Assembly: GCA_021797415.1 (NCBI GenBank) | Contig: JAJZZT010000458.1 | Coordinates: 1 to 8,616, forward strand | DNA: 8,616 nucleotides | Source of the DNA: Bacillota bacterium | GTDB lineage: Bacteria > Bacillota > Bacilli > Alicyclobacillales > SLC66 | Reading direction: 5' to 3' | Part shown: in pieces, positions 1 to 6,311 of the stretch | How the letters are laid out: the number at the start of each line of letters is the position of its first letter | How positions within the stretch are numbered: position 1 is the first letter of the stretch | Position numbers and translations under genes: made by a program | Notes under the pieces: generated by a model | The model's database searches: none | What the model saw: only the letters and a program-made list of their open reading frames with translations | Told to the model about the DNA's origin: nothing

Positions 1-320
1 GATTGGCCGCCTTGCAGGTCCTTCATGAGCGTGGCTTGGGTCACACCCAAAATCGTCGCCGCATCCTTGCCAAATCCCATCGGACCGCCCATAGGTCCGC
101 CTATCGGACCACCCATCGGACCGTCCGGACCGCCCGCAGGTCCGTGGCCTGGCCCGTGACCTTTCCAAGTTCCATCAGGACGATGCAGCGCCTGTTGCGG
201 CGGAGCGACGTTCGACGATGGTGTGGTCGTGGCTGCAAAGGCACTGAGTGTCCCAAGGGAACCCAGAGTAAAAATCGATACAGCACTTGTCACCGCTATC
301 TTCCTGCCCAATGTCCTCAT
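1..320 (-). CDS. Secreted Gly/Pro-rich protein, partial (N-terminal part)
   Basis: The gene runs off the left edge; 106 codons plus two bases of a Ser codon are visible. The ATG at 320-318 is chosen because a GGGAGGGG ribosome binding site lies about 10 bases upstream. Residues 1-29 form a typical signal peptide: basic start (MRTLGRK), hydrophobic core, and an AFA|A cleavage site after Ala29, so the product is probably exported. Residues 54-82 are a low-complexity Gly/Pro/Met stretch built on GGPM/GGPI units. From residue 83 a helical segment begins (ILGVTQATLMKDLQGGQ), which resembles the LGVT..TL..DL..GQS repeats found in small exported proteins of Bacillota whose function is unknown. I do not recognise a specific family. 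It is transcribed in the same direction as the sulfatase genes but is separated from them by a transposase remnant, so a functional link is unlikely. Confidence 0.8.
   Translation of the reverse strand, partial: MRTLGRKIAVTSAVSIFTLGSLGTLSAFAATTTPSSNVAPPQQALHRPDGTWKGHGPGHGPAGGPDGPMGGPIGGPMGGPMGFGKDAATILGVTQATLMKDLQGGQ
78..134 (-). repeat. Tandem GGPM/GGPI coding repeat
   Basis: These bases encode residues 63-81 of the secreted protein as successive Gly-Gly-Pro-X units, with X being Asp, Met or Ile. At DNA level the unit is a degenerate 12-mer around GGTCCGATGGGC. Such a repeat can change length by slippage. The exact repeat function is unknown. Confidence 0.75.
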
Positions 321-449
321 ATAAGCAATCCCCTCCCGGTTTCAACCTCCGCCTCAGGCCGCGTATTGTCCTGCCGACAGAGTCAGTATGGCCCGAAAGT
401 CTTAGAATTCCATTTAAAAAGGGTGAACAAAGCGGTGAACGTGATGTAA

Positions 450-938
450 TCAGTTCCGTGCCCAGATGTAGACTTTTTGGGAGTGATCGTAGAGCCAGTA
501 GAGAAATGGGAGTGTTTTGGCGTAGGGATGGGGAACATGCGAGTCGTCCAGTGCGATGACGACACCCTTTTTTAGGGCGGTGTCCGGGTCTTCTTGCAGG
601 CGGGCGGTGCGTTTGGCGTTGAAGACATTCCACTGCGTGAAGCCCGTCAGGAAGCGACTGAGGATGGACTGTGAGATCCGGCTCTGCCACGCGATGCGAA
701 TGAGGAGCCCGTCTCCGGCGTACAGGGCCGCGAGTGCGTTGACCGAGGAACAGCCCGCCAGGGGTCCGACGACATAGACGAAGGCAAGGATCCAGGTGGC
801 TACGCCGCGGGACTTGAGGACCCCGGACTGCGAGAGGAGAAAGGACAGGTCGAACTGGTCCCAGAGCGTGTGCAAGACGGGAATGCCACACATCATCACT
901 CCAGTTTCATCTTCCAACAGCATAAGACCCGATTTCAT
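450..938 (-). pseudogene. Truncated DDE transposase (IS4-like), N-terminal half
   Basis: The 162-residue reading frame looks like the first part of an IS4-type DDE transposase. The N-terminal region runs from about residue 7 (LLEDETGVMMCGIPVLHTLWDQF). It is followed by a conserved-looking helical region (SRFLTGFTQW, residues 94-103) and the first catalytic acidic motif, ALDDSHVPHP (Asp131/Asp132). The reading frame ends with WARN and a TGA at 452-450, well short of the 350-450 residues expected; the later catalytic Asp and Glu are missing and no continuation is seen in other frames before the secreted protein gene. It is therefore a non-functional insertion-sequence remnant. Its first ATG overlaps the stop codon of the LacI-type regulator (ATGA at 938-935). 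I found no terminal inverted repeats. The family-level call rests on recalled motif patterns, so the exact IS group is uncertain. Confidence 0.7.
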
Positions 939-1966
939 GAAGAAACCGGCAGAATCGTTGACCCTCTCACATGAAGAGTGGAAGGCAACTGGATATTACG
1001 CGCCTCCGCATCATCCCCACACACCCTCGCGATGGCGAGCTCGCCGGCCGTTTTCCCCACTTCGTACGTCGGGTGGGCAATGGTCGTGATGCCTGGTGAA
1101 ATCAGAGAGGCCCAATCCCAATCATCATATCCGCAAATACCCAGGTTCTGCGGTATGCCAATCCCCAGTTCTCCCGCGCATTTGAGAATCGCAAGCGTCG
1201 TAACCCCGTTCACAGACAGAATCGCAGGATGCGCGCCACGACCATATTCGCTAATGCGTTGTACCGCCGATGCCACTTCCGGGAGATTCGATGGATCGAT
1301 CTCAAAGAGCACCGGGTCCTGCTGTGCATGAACATTGCAAAAATCAATGTACGCCTGTTGTCGGGCGCGGCGAACACTGTTCATCCGGATCGGCTGGGTG
1401 AAGAACGCGATCGGACCGAACCCCGCCGTCTGCATATGATGCAACGCTTCATGCATGGTCGTGTGATTATCAGTTCCCACCGTATCGAATCGCAACTGAG
1501 CCATCGCGCGCTCAGCGATGACAATCGGTTGATTCAATCCAATCTCAGTGAGCAAATTGTCGTTATAGCCTGTGGTATTGACGATCAGACCTTCGACCAT
1601 GCCCCCGCCGACGAACGATTCCAGATACGCTCTCTCTTTGCCTGGATCTTCGTCCGAATTGGCAATGACAATATGATAGCCGTGAGCATTGCAATAATCT
1701 CCAATCCCCTTGACCAAGATGGACGAAAAAGCCGTTCCGATGTCGGCCACAATCACTCCTATGAGTCCGCTCTTTTTAGATCGAAGACTCCTTGCTGAAC
1801 TGCTGGGCCAGTAATTGAGTTCCTCGATAACCTTCTGGATTCGTGACTGCGTTTCTTTTGACATGTACTCATAGCGGCCATTTAGAAACCGTGAAATTGT
1901 TGTTTTGGAGACATTGGCCTTGCGTGCCACCAGTTCAATGGTAGGTCTCTGAACCTCCGGTTCCAT
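935..1966 (-). CDS. LacI-family transcriptional regulator (KdgR-like)
   Basis: The 343-residue protein has the normal LacI-family length and layout. An N-terminal helix-turn-helix lies at residues 9-28 (TIELVARKANVSKTTISRFL), followed by NGRYEYMS. A hinge segment lies at about 50-62 (LNYWPSSSARSLR). From about residue 67 there is a periplasmic-binding-protein-like sensor domain (GLIGVIVAD, then GICGYDDWDWASLISPGITTI near the end). NG-YEYMS and IEELNY are typical of the KdgR-type subgroup that controls sugar-acid or sugar catabolism. The ATG at 1966-1964 has an AAGGGAAGGA sequence about 13 bases upstream, slightly long spacing. It is the last intact gene of the minus-strand set, 31 bases after the isomerase-like gene, so it is probably co-transcribed and autoregulated. 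The effector is not known; a sugar or sugar phosphate released by the pathway is the simplest guess. Its C-terminus (VRGSTILPVSS) abuts the transposase remnant. Confidence 0.93.
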   Translation of the reverse strand: MEPEVQRPTIELVARKANVSKTTISRFLNGRYEYMSKETQSRIQKVIEELNYWPSSSARSLRSKKSGLIGVIVADIGTAFSSILVKGIGDYCNAHGYHIVIANSDEDPGKERAYLESFVGGGMVEGLIVNTTGYNDNLLTEIGLNQPIVIAERAMAQLRFDTVGTDNHTTMHEALHHMQTAGFGPIAFFTQPIRMNSVRRARQQAYIDFCNVHAQQDPVLFEIDPSNLPEVASAVQRISEYGRGAHPAILSVNGVTTLAILKCAGELGIGIPQNLGICGYDDWDWASLISPGITTIAHPTYEVGKTAGELAIARVCGDDAEARNIQLPSTLHVRGSTILPVSS

Positions 1967-1997
1967 ATTCTTTTCACAATCCTTCCCTTAGGATACT

Positions 1998-3152
1998 TCA
2001 ACATTGACTGCTTATCTCGGCTGGAGGACGGCAAATGAGCAAAGTTAACGGCTCTGTACCCTCGCATTCAAGAACCATTCGGGAGAGACTCGCGGGAAGA
2101 AAGAGGCATAAACCTCGCTTTATAAGCAAAGTCCCCTCGTTCCACCTCATGACGCCTCGACCGCCCAGCACAATGGCGACTGCGAATTCATCCTTTTTGT
2201 CGTATACGCAGTGAGTTCGCACGGTGAGCCGGTCCATGGCGAATCGATCAGTGCTCGACTGATCGATCAGTGTGGTCCATTCTCCTCCCTCCGCGCAATT
2301 CCTTGTATGTGGCTTCAATTCAACGCTCTCGCTCAGCGCATCCAGCGAGTACGTTTCATAGTCGAAGCACTCGAAGAGGGCATCGAACCCAAGACCGCGA
2401 TGACAGGCCATGTCTGGAACCGGTTCGCCGCGAGGAGTCGTCCGTTCTACACGGAGGGTATAGTCGGTTGGCTCCTGTATTTCGATCAGAAAACAGCCTT
2501 TCCCGATGGCATGCGGCATTCCCGCTCTGACGAGAATGACGTCTCCCGTCTTCACTTCAATCCGATGCAGCGCATTCAACATACCATCGATATCCTGCAC
2601 CTCAAACAGATGACGCCACGCTTTTCTCGTGACGCCCGGTTTAAATCCCAGAAACACGCAGGGCGGGCCTTCTTCGTCCGAGCGTCCGCCCAACACGTAC
2701 CAAGCCTCGGTTTTCCCAAAAGACGAAGCAAAGTGCCTCTCGGCAAACGCGCGATCAGGATGCACCTGCAACGTGAGACGCTCACTCGCGTCCAATATCT
2801 TGACCAGAAAGGCAGTATGACTTCCGTAGGCCTTCACGTGCCTGCGACCGAGAAACGCCTCTGGCTCAGCGTCAATCATCTCCTGCAAGAAAACGGCTGC
2901 ACCCGGTGCAGTCTCCACAAGGCTGAGCCCCTCATTCGGGAAATTCTCGCGACCAACATTGAGCGCGCGAACCACTGACGCGACCCAGTCCTCCGGAAAC
3001 GGACCGTCGACCGGCGTCGCTTCCCCTTGCCACGCGTCGATCAACCGTCCACCCTGATACGTCCGCCATACGCGGTTCGGGTGAAGTGGAATGGGCCGCG
3101 CAGCCCAAGCGTGATAGGAGATTGGGTTATCTGCGTGTTCCATGTTGCTCAT
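1998..3152 (-). CDS. manA: Class I mannose-6-phosphate isomerase-like protein
   Basis: The 384-residue cupin-fold protein carries the zinc-site pattern of type I phosphomannose isomerases: QVHPD (Gln129, His131), KTEAWYVL (Glu149) and GMPHAIG (His214). The segment DYTLRVERTTPRG probably supplies the active-site Arg. Known members interconvert mannose 6-phosphate and fructose 6-phosphate in the cytoplasm. The N-terminal PLHPNRVWRTYQGGRLID and FPEDWVAS segments fit the longer bacterial variant, about 380 residues compared with about 315 in Bacillus ManA. The ATG at 3152-3150 is preceded by AAGGGATGA at good spacing. The gene lies between the sulfatases and the regulator, separated from the upstream sulfatase by 169 bp, and is probably part of the same transcript. 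This context suggests a specialised role on the sugar released by desulfation rather than housekeeping. The exact substrate (free sugar or sugar phosphate) cannot be told from sequence. Confidence 0.82.
   Translation of the reverse strand: MSNMEHADNPISYHAWAARPIPLHPNRVWRTYQGGRLIDAWQGEATPVDGPFPEDWVASVVRALNVGRENFPNEGLSLVETAPGAAVFLQEMIDAEPEAFLGRRHVKAYGSHTAFLVKILDASERLTLQVHPDRAFAERHFASSFGKTEAWYVLGGRSDEEGPPCVFLGFKPGVTRKAWRHLFEVQDIDGMLNALHRIEVKTGDVILVRAGMPHAIGKGCFLIEIQEPTDYTLRVERTTPRGEPVPDMACHRGLGFDALFECFDYETYSLDALSESVELKPHTRNCAEGGEWTTLIDQSSTDRFAMDRLTVRTHCVYDKKDEFAVAIVLGGRGVMRWNEGTLLIKRGLCLFLPASLSRMVLECEGTEPLTLLICRPPAEISSQC
2244..2266. repeat. 9-bp perfect inverted repeat inside the isomerase gene
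   Basis: TCGATCAGT and its exact reverse complement ACTGATCGA are separated by GCTCG. The first arm is also part of an 11-bp direct repeat (ATCGATCAGTG at 2243-2253 and 2262-2272). It lies in coding sequence (IDQSSTDRFAMD) and could form an mRNA hairpin; no function can be assigned. Confidence 0.55.
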
Positions 3153-3199
3153 CTTCTGTCATCCCTTCACGACGCCGCTGAAAACAATCACGACAAGAA

Positions 3200-3220
3200 G
3201 GCCGCTTGTCACCCGCGGCC
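3200..3220 (-). terminator. Weak intercistronic hairpin, possible attenuator
   Basis: In the 169-bp gap between the second sulfatase and the isomerase-like gene, GGCCGC and GCGGCC form a 6-bp GC-only stem with a 9-base loop, followed on the transcribed strand by TTCTTGTC. The U-tract is poor, so it is at best a partial terminator or an mRNA processing or stability element. Confidence 0.3.
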
Positions 3221-3252
3221 ATCAGCTGACCCACCCATGAGCCCGCGTCATC

Positions 3253-3270
3253 CTGTATTTTTCGATACAG
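3253..3270. repeat. CTGTAT/ATACAG inverted repeat
   Basis: A 6-bp perfect inverted repeat with a 6-bp AT-rich spacer (CTGTAT-TTTTCG-ATACAG) lies in the gap upstream of the isomerase-like gene. It could be a small operator or mRNA hairpin. It does not have the CG-centred form of LacI-family operators, and no convincing promoter was seen beside it. Confidence 0.35.
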
Positions 3271-3321
3271 TCTATCACTAAAGTTCATACGATTCATCTG
3301 ATGAAGATAAAGGAAAGTCAA

Positions 3322-4821
3322 TCAAAAGGATAGATTCAATCGTTGCAGTTGCTCTGCCGGCGCATCCAATTGAACCAAAACATCCCGAAGCAATGCGCAG
3401 AGCCGCTTGTACTGGTCCGGATGATCGTTCACCAGGTTGCGCAACTCGTTATGATCCTGTAGTTTGTTGCTCAACCAACTGTCCTCTTCCCAAGCTGGAT
3501 AATGAAGGACGGAACGACGGCCGTCAACGAGTTCCCCCAGTTGATACCCCAATGGATCAAACCGGGCCGATTGAAGTCCATACCAGTATAAGGGAAGGTT
3601 CTCACTGACAGGGCTGACATGAAGCGCCCATTCTCCATCCATTATCGAAACACTCTTGCCGAACTGACCGGAAATGGCATAGTCTCGCGTTTTCTCCCCG
3701 GCATCCCTAAGAACCGGAAGCAGGTCTACCCCATGACGATCCGGTGGGCATGCGCGGTTCAGGGCACTCAGGACGGTGGGATAAATATCCACCAATTGCA
3801 CAATGTGATCTCTTCTCTGCCCAGCCCCATACTCTGGATGGGCGATGATGAATGGAATATGGCCGAGCGCGTCAAACTGGTGCGTCTGCCCCTTTCCCAA
3901 ACGGCCGCGATCCCCATTGAACGTTCCGTGATCCGTCGTAAAGATGACCACGGTGTCTTTCCACAAATCAAGTTCGTCCATTTTGTCCAACAATACGCCG
4001 AACCACTTGTCGGTGAATACCACACTGGCGGCATAGCGAGCTTGAAAATGACGCAGTTCATCCTCTGTCATGTGATTGCTCCAGAGATCGTAGGGGGGTT
4101 TAGAGTGCCAACGATCCACCTCATAACCCCTTGGATCGAACATTTTCACGAACTCTTCGGGTGGATCCCATGGCTCATGAGGGTCGAAAGAGTCGATGTG
4201 CAGGTAAAAATCGTCATGTGCATGATTTTGCTCCAACCACTCGGCCGCCCGCGAAAACACCTGCGCACAAAAATAATCCTCCTCTTTCCTCCTCGTCAAA
4301 AATACATTTCGATGATGACGTTCGACCTTGGCATAGCGATCGTCCGGGCACGGGAAAACAACCGGATCCGTCTTCCAGGCGTCCCCTTCATGACCTCGAA
4401 TAAACTCATACCCTGCATACCCCATGTGATAGTTTCCAGAACCTTGTTCCCATAAATGAAAATGATCTGTCACCAAATAACTGACCGAATACTCTTCGGA
4501 AAGCAACTTGGCAATTGATGTAGGCTTTGGACCCGAAACCTGCCTGGGCAAATCCAGATCACCATCCTCCAGCGGCCCCCAACCTCGTTCCAAGAACTCA
4601 TATCTGCCGGTGTAGATATCGCGGCGAGCGGGCATACAGGGAGTGGAGCCGCACCACGCATTTTCAAACACGACCCCACGCTGCGCCAGACGTTCCATGT
4701 TGGGAGTGGGAACTACCCAGGATGCCTGCTCTTGGGACAGTTGATTCAGCGTACGCCCCCTGTGATAGGGACTGCAGTGGTCTCTCCTGAGCGTATCACA
4801 CACGATGACGATGCAGTTCAT
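3322..4821 (-). CDS. Cytoplasmic sulfatase, CMPAR-type active site
   Basis: This 499-residue protein is an alkaline-phosphatase-superfamily sulfatase. The metal site begins with CDTLRRDH (Asp9, Asp14). The nucleophile motif is STPCMPARRDIYTG, with Cys62 expected to be converted to formylglycine (CxPxR rule, Ala replacing the usual Ser). FDPHEPW (residues 212-218) and TTDHG (295-299) provide the usual His and metal-binding Asp/His. The first residues are already the core beta strand (MNCIVIV), so there is no signal peptide and the enzyme acts in the cytoplasm. The start is the ATG at 4821-4819, which shares one base with the stop of the preceding sulfatase gene (TGATG) and has AAAGGGGGG just upstream; a longer in-frame extension inside the upstream gene is a shadow. 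The C-terminus is well ordered, ending LQRLNLSF. The substrate is unknown; the CMPARR...TGR signature marks a subfamily different from the other two sulfatases here. Confidence 0.92.
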   Translation of the reverse strand: MNCIVIVCDTLRRDHCSPYHRGRTLNQLSQEQASWVVPTPNMERLAQRGVVFENAWCGSTPCMPARRDIYTGRYEFLERGWGPLEDGDLDLPRQVSGPKPTSIAKLLSEEYSVSYLVTDHFHLWEQGSGNYHMGYAGYEFIRGHEGDAWKTDPVVFPCPDDRYAKVERHHRNVFLTRRKEEDYFCAQVFSRAAEWLEQNHAHDDFYLHIDSFDPHEPWDPPEEFVKMFDPRGYEVDRWHSKPPYDLWSNHMTEDELRHFQARYAASVVFTDKWFGVLLDKMDELDLWKDTVVIFTTDHGTFNGDRGRLGKGQTHQFDALGHIPFIIAHPEYGAGQRRDHIVQLVDIYPTVLSALNRACPPDRHGVDLLPVLRDAGEKTRDYAISGQFGKSVSIMDGEWALHVSPVSENLPLYWYGLQSARFDPLGYQLGELVDGRRSVLHYPAWEEDSWLSNKLQDHNELRNLVNDHPDQYKRLCALLRDVLVQLDAPAEQLQRLNLSF

Positions 4822-4823
4822 CA
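4819..4823 (-). promoter_or_regulatory. TGATG stop/start overlap, translational coupling
   Basis: The TGA of the first sulfatase and the ATG of the second share the central A. Together with the AAAGGGGGG ribosome binding site a few bases upstream, this indicates coupled translation and similar amounts of the two enzymes. Confidence 0.8.
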
Positions 4824-6290
4824 ATGTCCCCCCTTTGGGTTCCCGTCCCAGAGATCGAGTCTCCCCATCCCCACTTCTTTGCCCCAGACCGTCATATATT
4901 CCTGATCGAGCCGTCTCTGCTCTAATTCTTTCAGGATGGCCGTCGGCTCCCAACCTCGCATGAGATCCAGCAAAAGATCCTGATAGATTTTTTCGTGTTC
5001 AGGGCTCGCCGACAAATTGATTTGCTCATTTGGATCGCTCTCCAGATCGAACAATTGCGCGGGAGGATATTCATAGTACGAAATCAATTTAAAAGCGCCT
5101 TTGCGCACCATTCGGACTGCTGAATCAGAAGTACTGGCCAGTTCCGAGATGACGGCGCGGCTCTCCAGGCGCTTTATCAGTTCGAGATCCATCTCTACGG
5201 ACAGCAGCCCCGACAAATCCATTCCATCCTGGTGCGGCAGAGTGGGAGCTCCAGTCAATCCGACCAACGTCGGAGCCAGATCCACCAGGCTGACAGGAGC
5301 ATCCACCGTTCGCCCCTCCGCAGCCTCAACGGTTGTTTGATTCTGCTTTAGCGGGAACCAGACCATCGGAACTCTTGCCGTCCCTTCAAAGAAATTTCTC
5401 TTCCAAAACATCCCTCGATCACCCGCCATGTCCCCATGGTCGGAAACATACACTACCCAAGTATCCCCCGAGAGTTTCTTGGAACTTTCAAGAATTCTGC
5501 CGACCACCCGATCCAATTGATTCACCATTCCCGCATAATTCGTTCGCGCTTCTGCAGCTTGCTCATCCGTGATCTGATCCGCTTTGAACCGGCTAAACCA
5601 TTCTTGCAGCCATGGGTGCAGGGGCGCTTTGTCACGAGCCGGCGGAGAATCGTTTTCCATTGCCTCTTTTGCCTGGCGGTACGTGTCTAGCGGAGAAACA
5701 TAAGGATTGTGGGGGCCGTAGAATCCAACCGTCATAAACAGCGGGCGACTCCTCTCGGGCGACCGCAAGCGAGCATTAACAAATTCGTCATAAGCGTCCG
5801 CAACGCTCTGATCATACTCGATGACCGGACTTGCACCTGGCCCCGCCACCAGAATGGATCGCAGCCCTTGGTCAGTGGCGCCGCTCAAAGGACCATAATC
5901 TGTTTTAGGTCCACCCAAATAGCTGGGCGTAATATCTCCAACCAGACGTTTTTGAAACCCGTGTCGCTGATCCATTCCATTGAAATGCATTCTGCCGCAC
6001 AGCACCGTCTCATATCCGGCCCGGGACACAGCGTGGGCGAATGTGGGCTTATCTGAAGACAGGCAATCCCCGTTGGTGAACACCCCTGTCTTGTGTGGCA
6101 AGGTCCCTGTCAACATCGACATCCGCGAGGGGACACAGAGCGGTGAGTTACAGTAGGTTTGCGAAAACAGCACCCCGTGTTCCGCCATTCGATCCATGTT
6201 CGGTGTATGGACAATGGGACTGCCGGCACAATGCATCCAATCGCCTCGATGCTGGTCAGATACTATGAGGATGATATTCGGTTGTTTCAT
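4821..6290 (-). CDS. Choline-sulfatase-like cytoplasmic sulfatase
   Basis: The 489-residue protein is a sulfatase of the choline-sulfatase/phosphonate-monoester-hydrolase-like branch. Key parts are the metal-binding start IILIVSDQHRGD (Asp12), the nucleophile motif CNSPLCVPSRMSMLTG (Cys52, canonical CxPSR for formylglycine), GRMHFNG (99-105), FYGPHNPY (190-197) and SDHGDMAGDRG (283-293) followed by Lys297. The C-terminal part has the family's typical AQLFDLESDPNEQINL. No signal peptide is present. I prefer the ATG at 6290-6288, giving MKQPNIIL, because GGTGA lies 10 bases upstream and the fold starts there. A TTG at 6311-6309, immediately after the transporter's stop, would add seven residues and cannot be excluded. 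The gene follows the transporter by about 21 bp and overlaps the next sulfatase. The substrate may be a sulfate ester imported by the transporter; choline sulfate is possible, but no choline genes are nearby. Confidence 0.93.
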   Translation of the reverse strand: MKQPNIILIVSDQHRGDWMHCAGSPIVHTPNMDRMAEHGVLFSQTYCNSPLCVPSRMSMLTGTLPHKTGVFTNGDCLSSDKPTFAHAVSRAGYETVLCGRMHFNGMDQRHGFQKRLVGDITPSYLGGPKTDYGPLSGATDQGLRSILVAGPGASPVIEYDQSVADAYDEFVNARLRSPERSRPLFMTVGFYGPHNPYVSPLDTYRQAKEAMENDSPPARDKAPLHPWLQEWFSRFKADQITDEQAAEARTNYAGMVNQLDRVVGRILESSKKLSGDTWVVYVSDHGDMAGDRGMFWKRNFFEGTARVPMVWFPLKQNQTTVEAAEGRTVDAPVSLVDLAPTLVGLTGAPTLPHQDGMDLSGLLSVEMDLELIKRLESRAVISELASTSDSAVRMVRKGAFKLISYYEYPPAQLFDLESDPNEQINLSASPEHEKIYQDLLLDLMRGWEPTAILKELEQRRLDQEYMTVWGKEVGMGRLDLWDGNPKGGH

Positions 6291-6311
6291 GGCAATCCGG
6301 TCACCATCCAA

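Noticed and set aside
423..440. GTGAAC direct repeat with 12-bp period upstream of the secreted protein gene
   Set aside because: Only two short copies and no matching promoter; this is compatible with chance.
383..449. Possible frameshifted continuation of the transposase after WARN
   Set aside because: The other-frame residues do not resemble the later part of the transposase, so a truncation near 450 is more likely than a frameshift.
175..891. 238-residue minus-strand frame overlapping the transposase and secreted protein genes
   Set aside because: Arg/Pro-rich shadow in another frame; the neighbouring frames give recognisable transposase and signal-peptide proteins.
2211..2978. Long plus-strand open frame opposite the isomerase-like gene
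   Set aside because: The composition is that of an antisense shadow. The minus-strand protein has clear family motifs and a ribosome binding site; the plus-strand one has neither.
3619..4455. 278-residue plus-strand open frame opposite the second sulfatase
   Set aside because: It is an antisense shadow of a well-recognised sulfatase gene, without recognisable motifs.
4822..4953. 44-residue N-terminal extension of the second sulfatase
   Set aside because: It lies inside the upstream sulfatase gene in another frame, and the core strand with its ribosome binding site begins at 4821.
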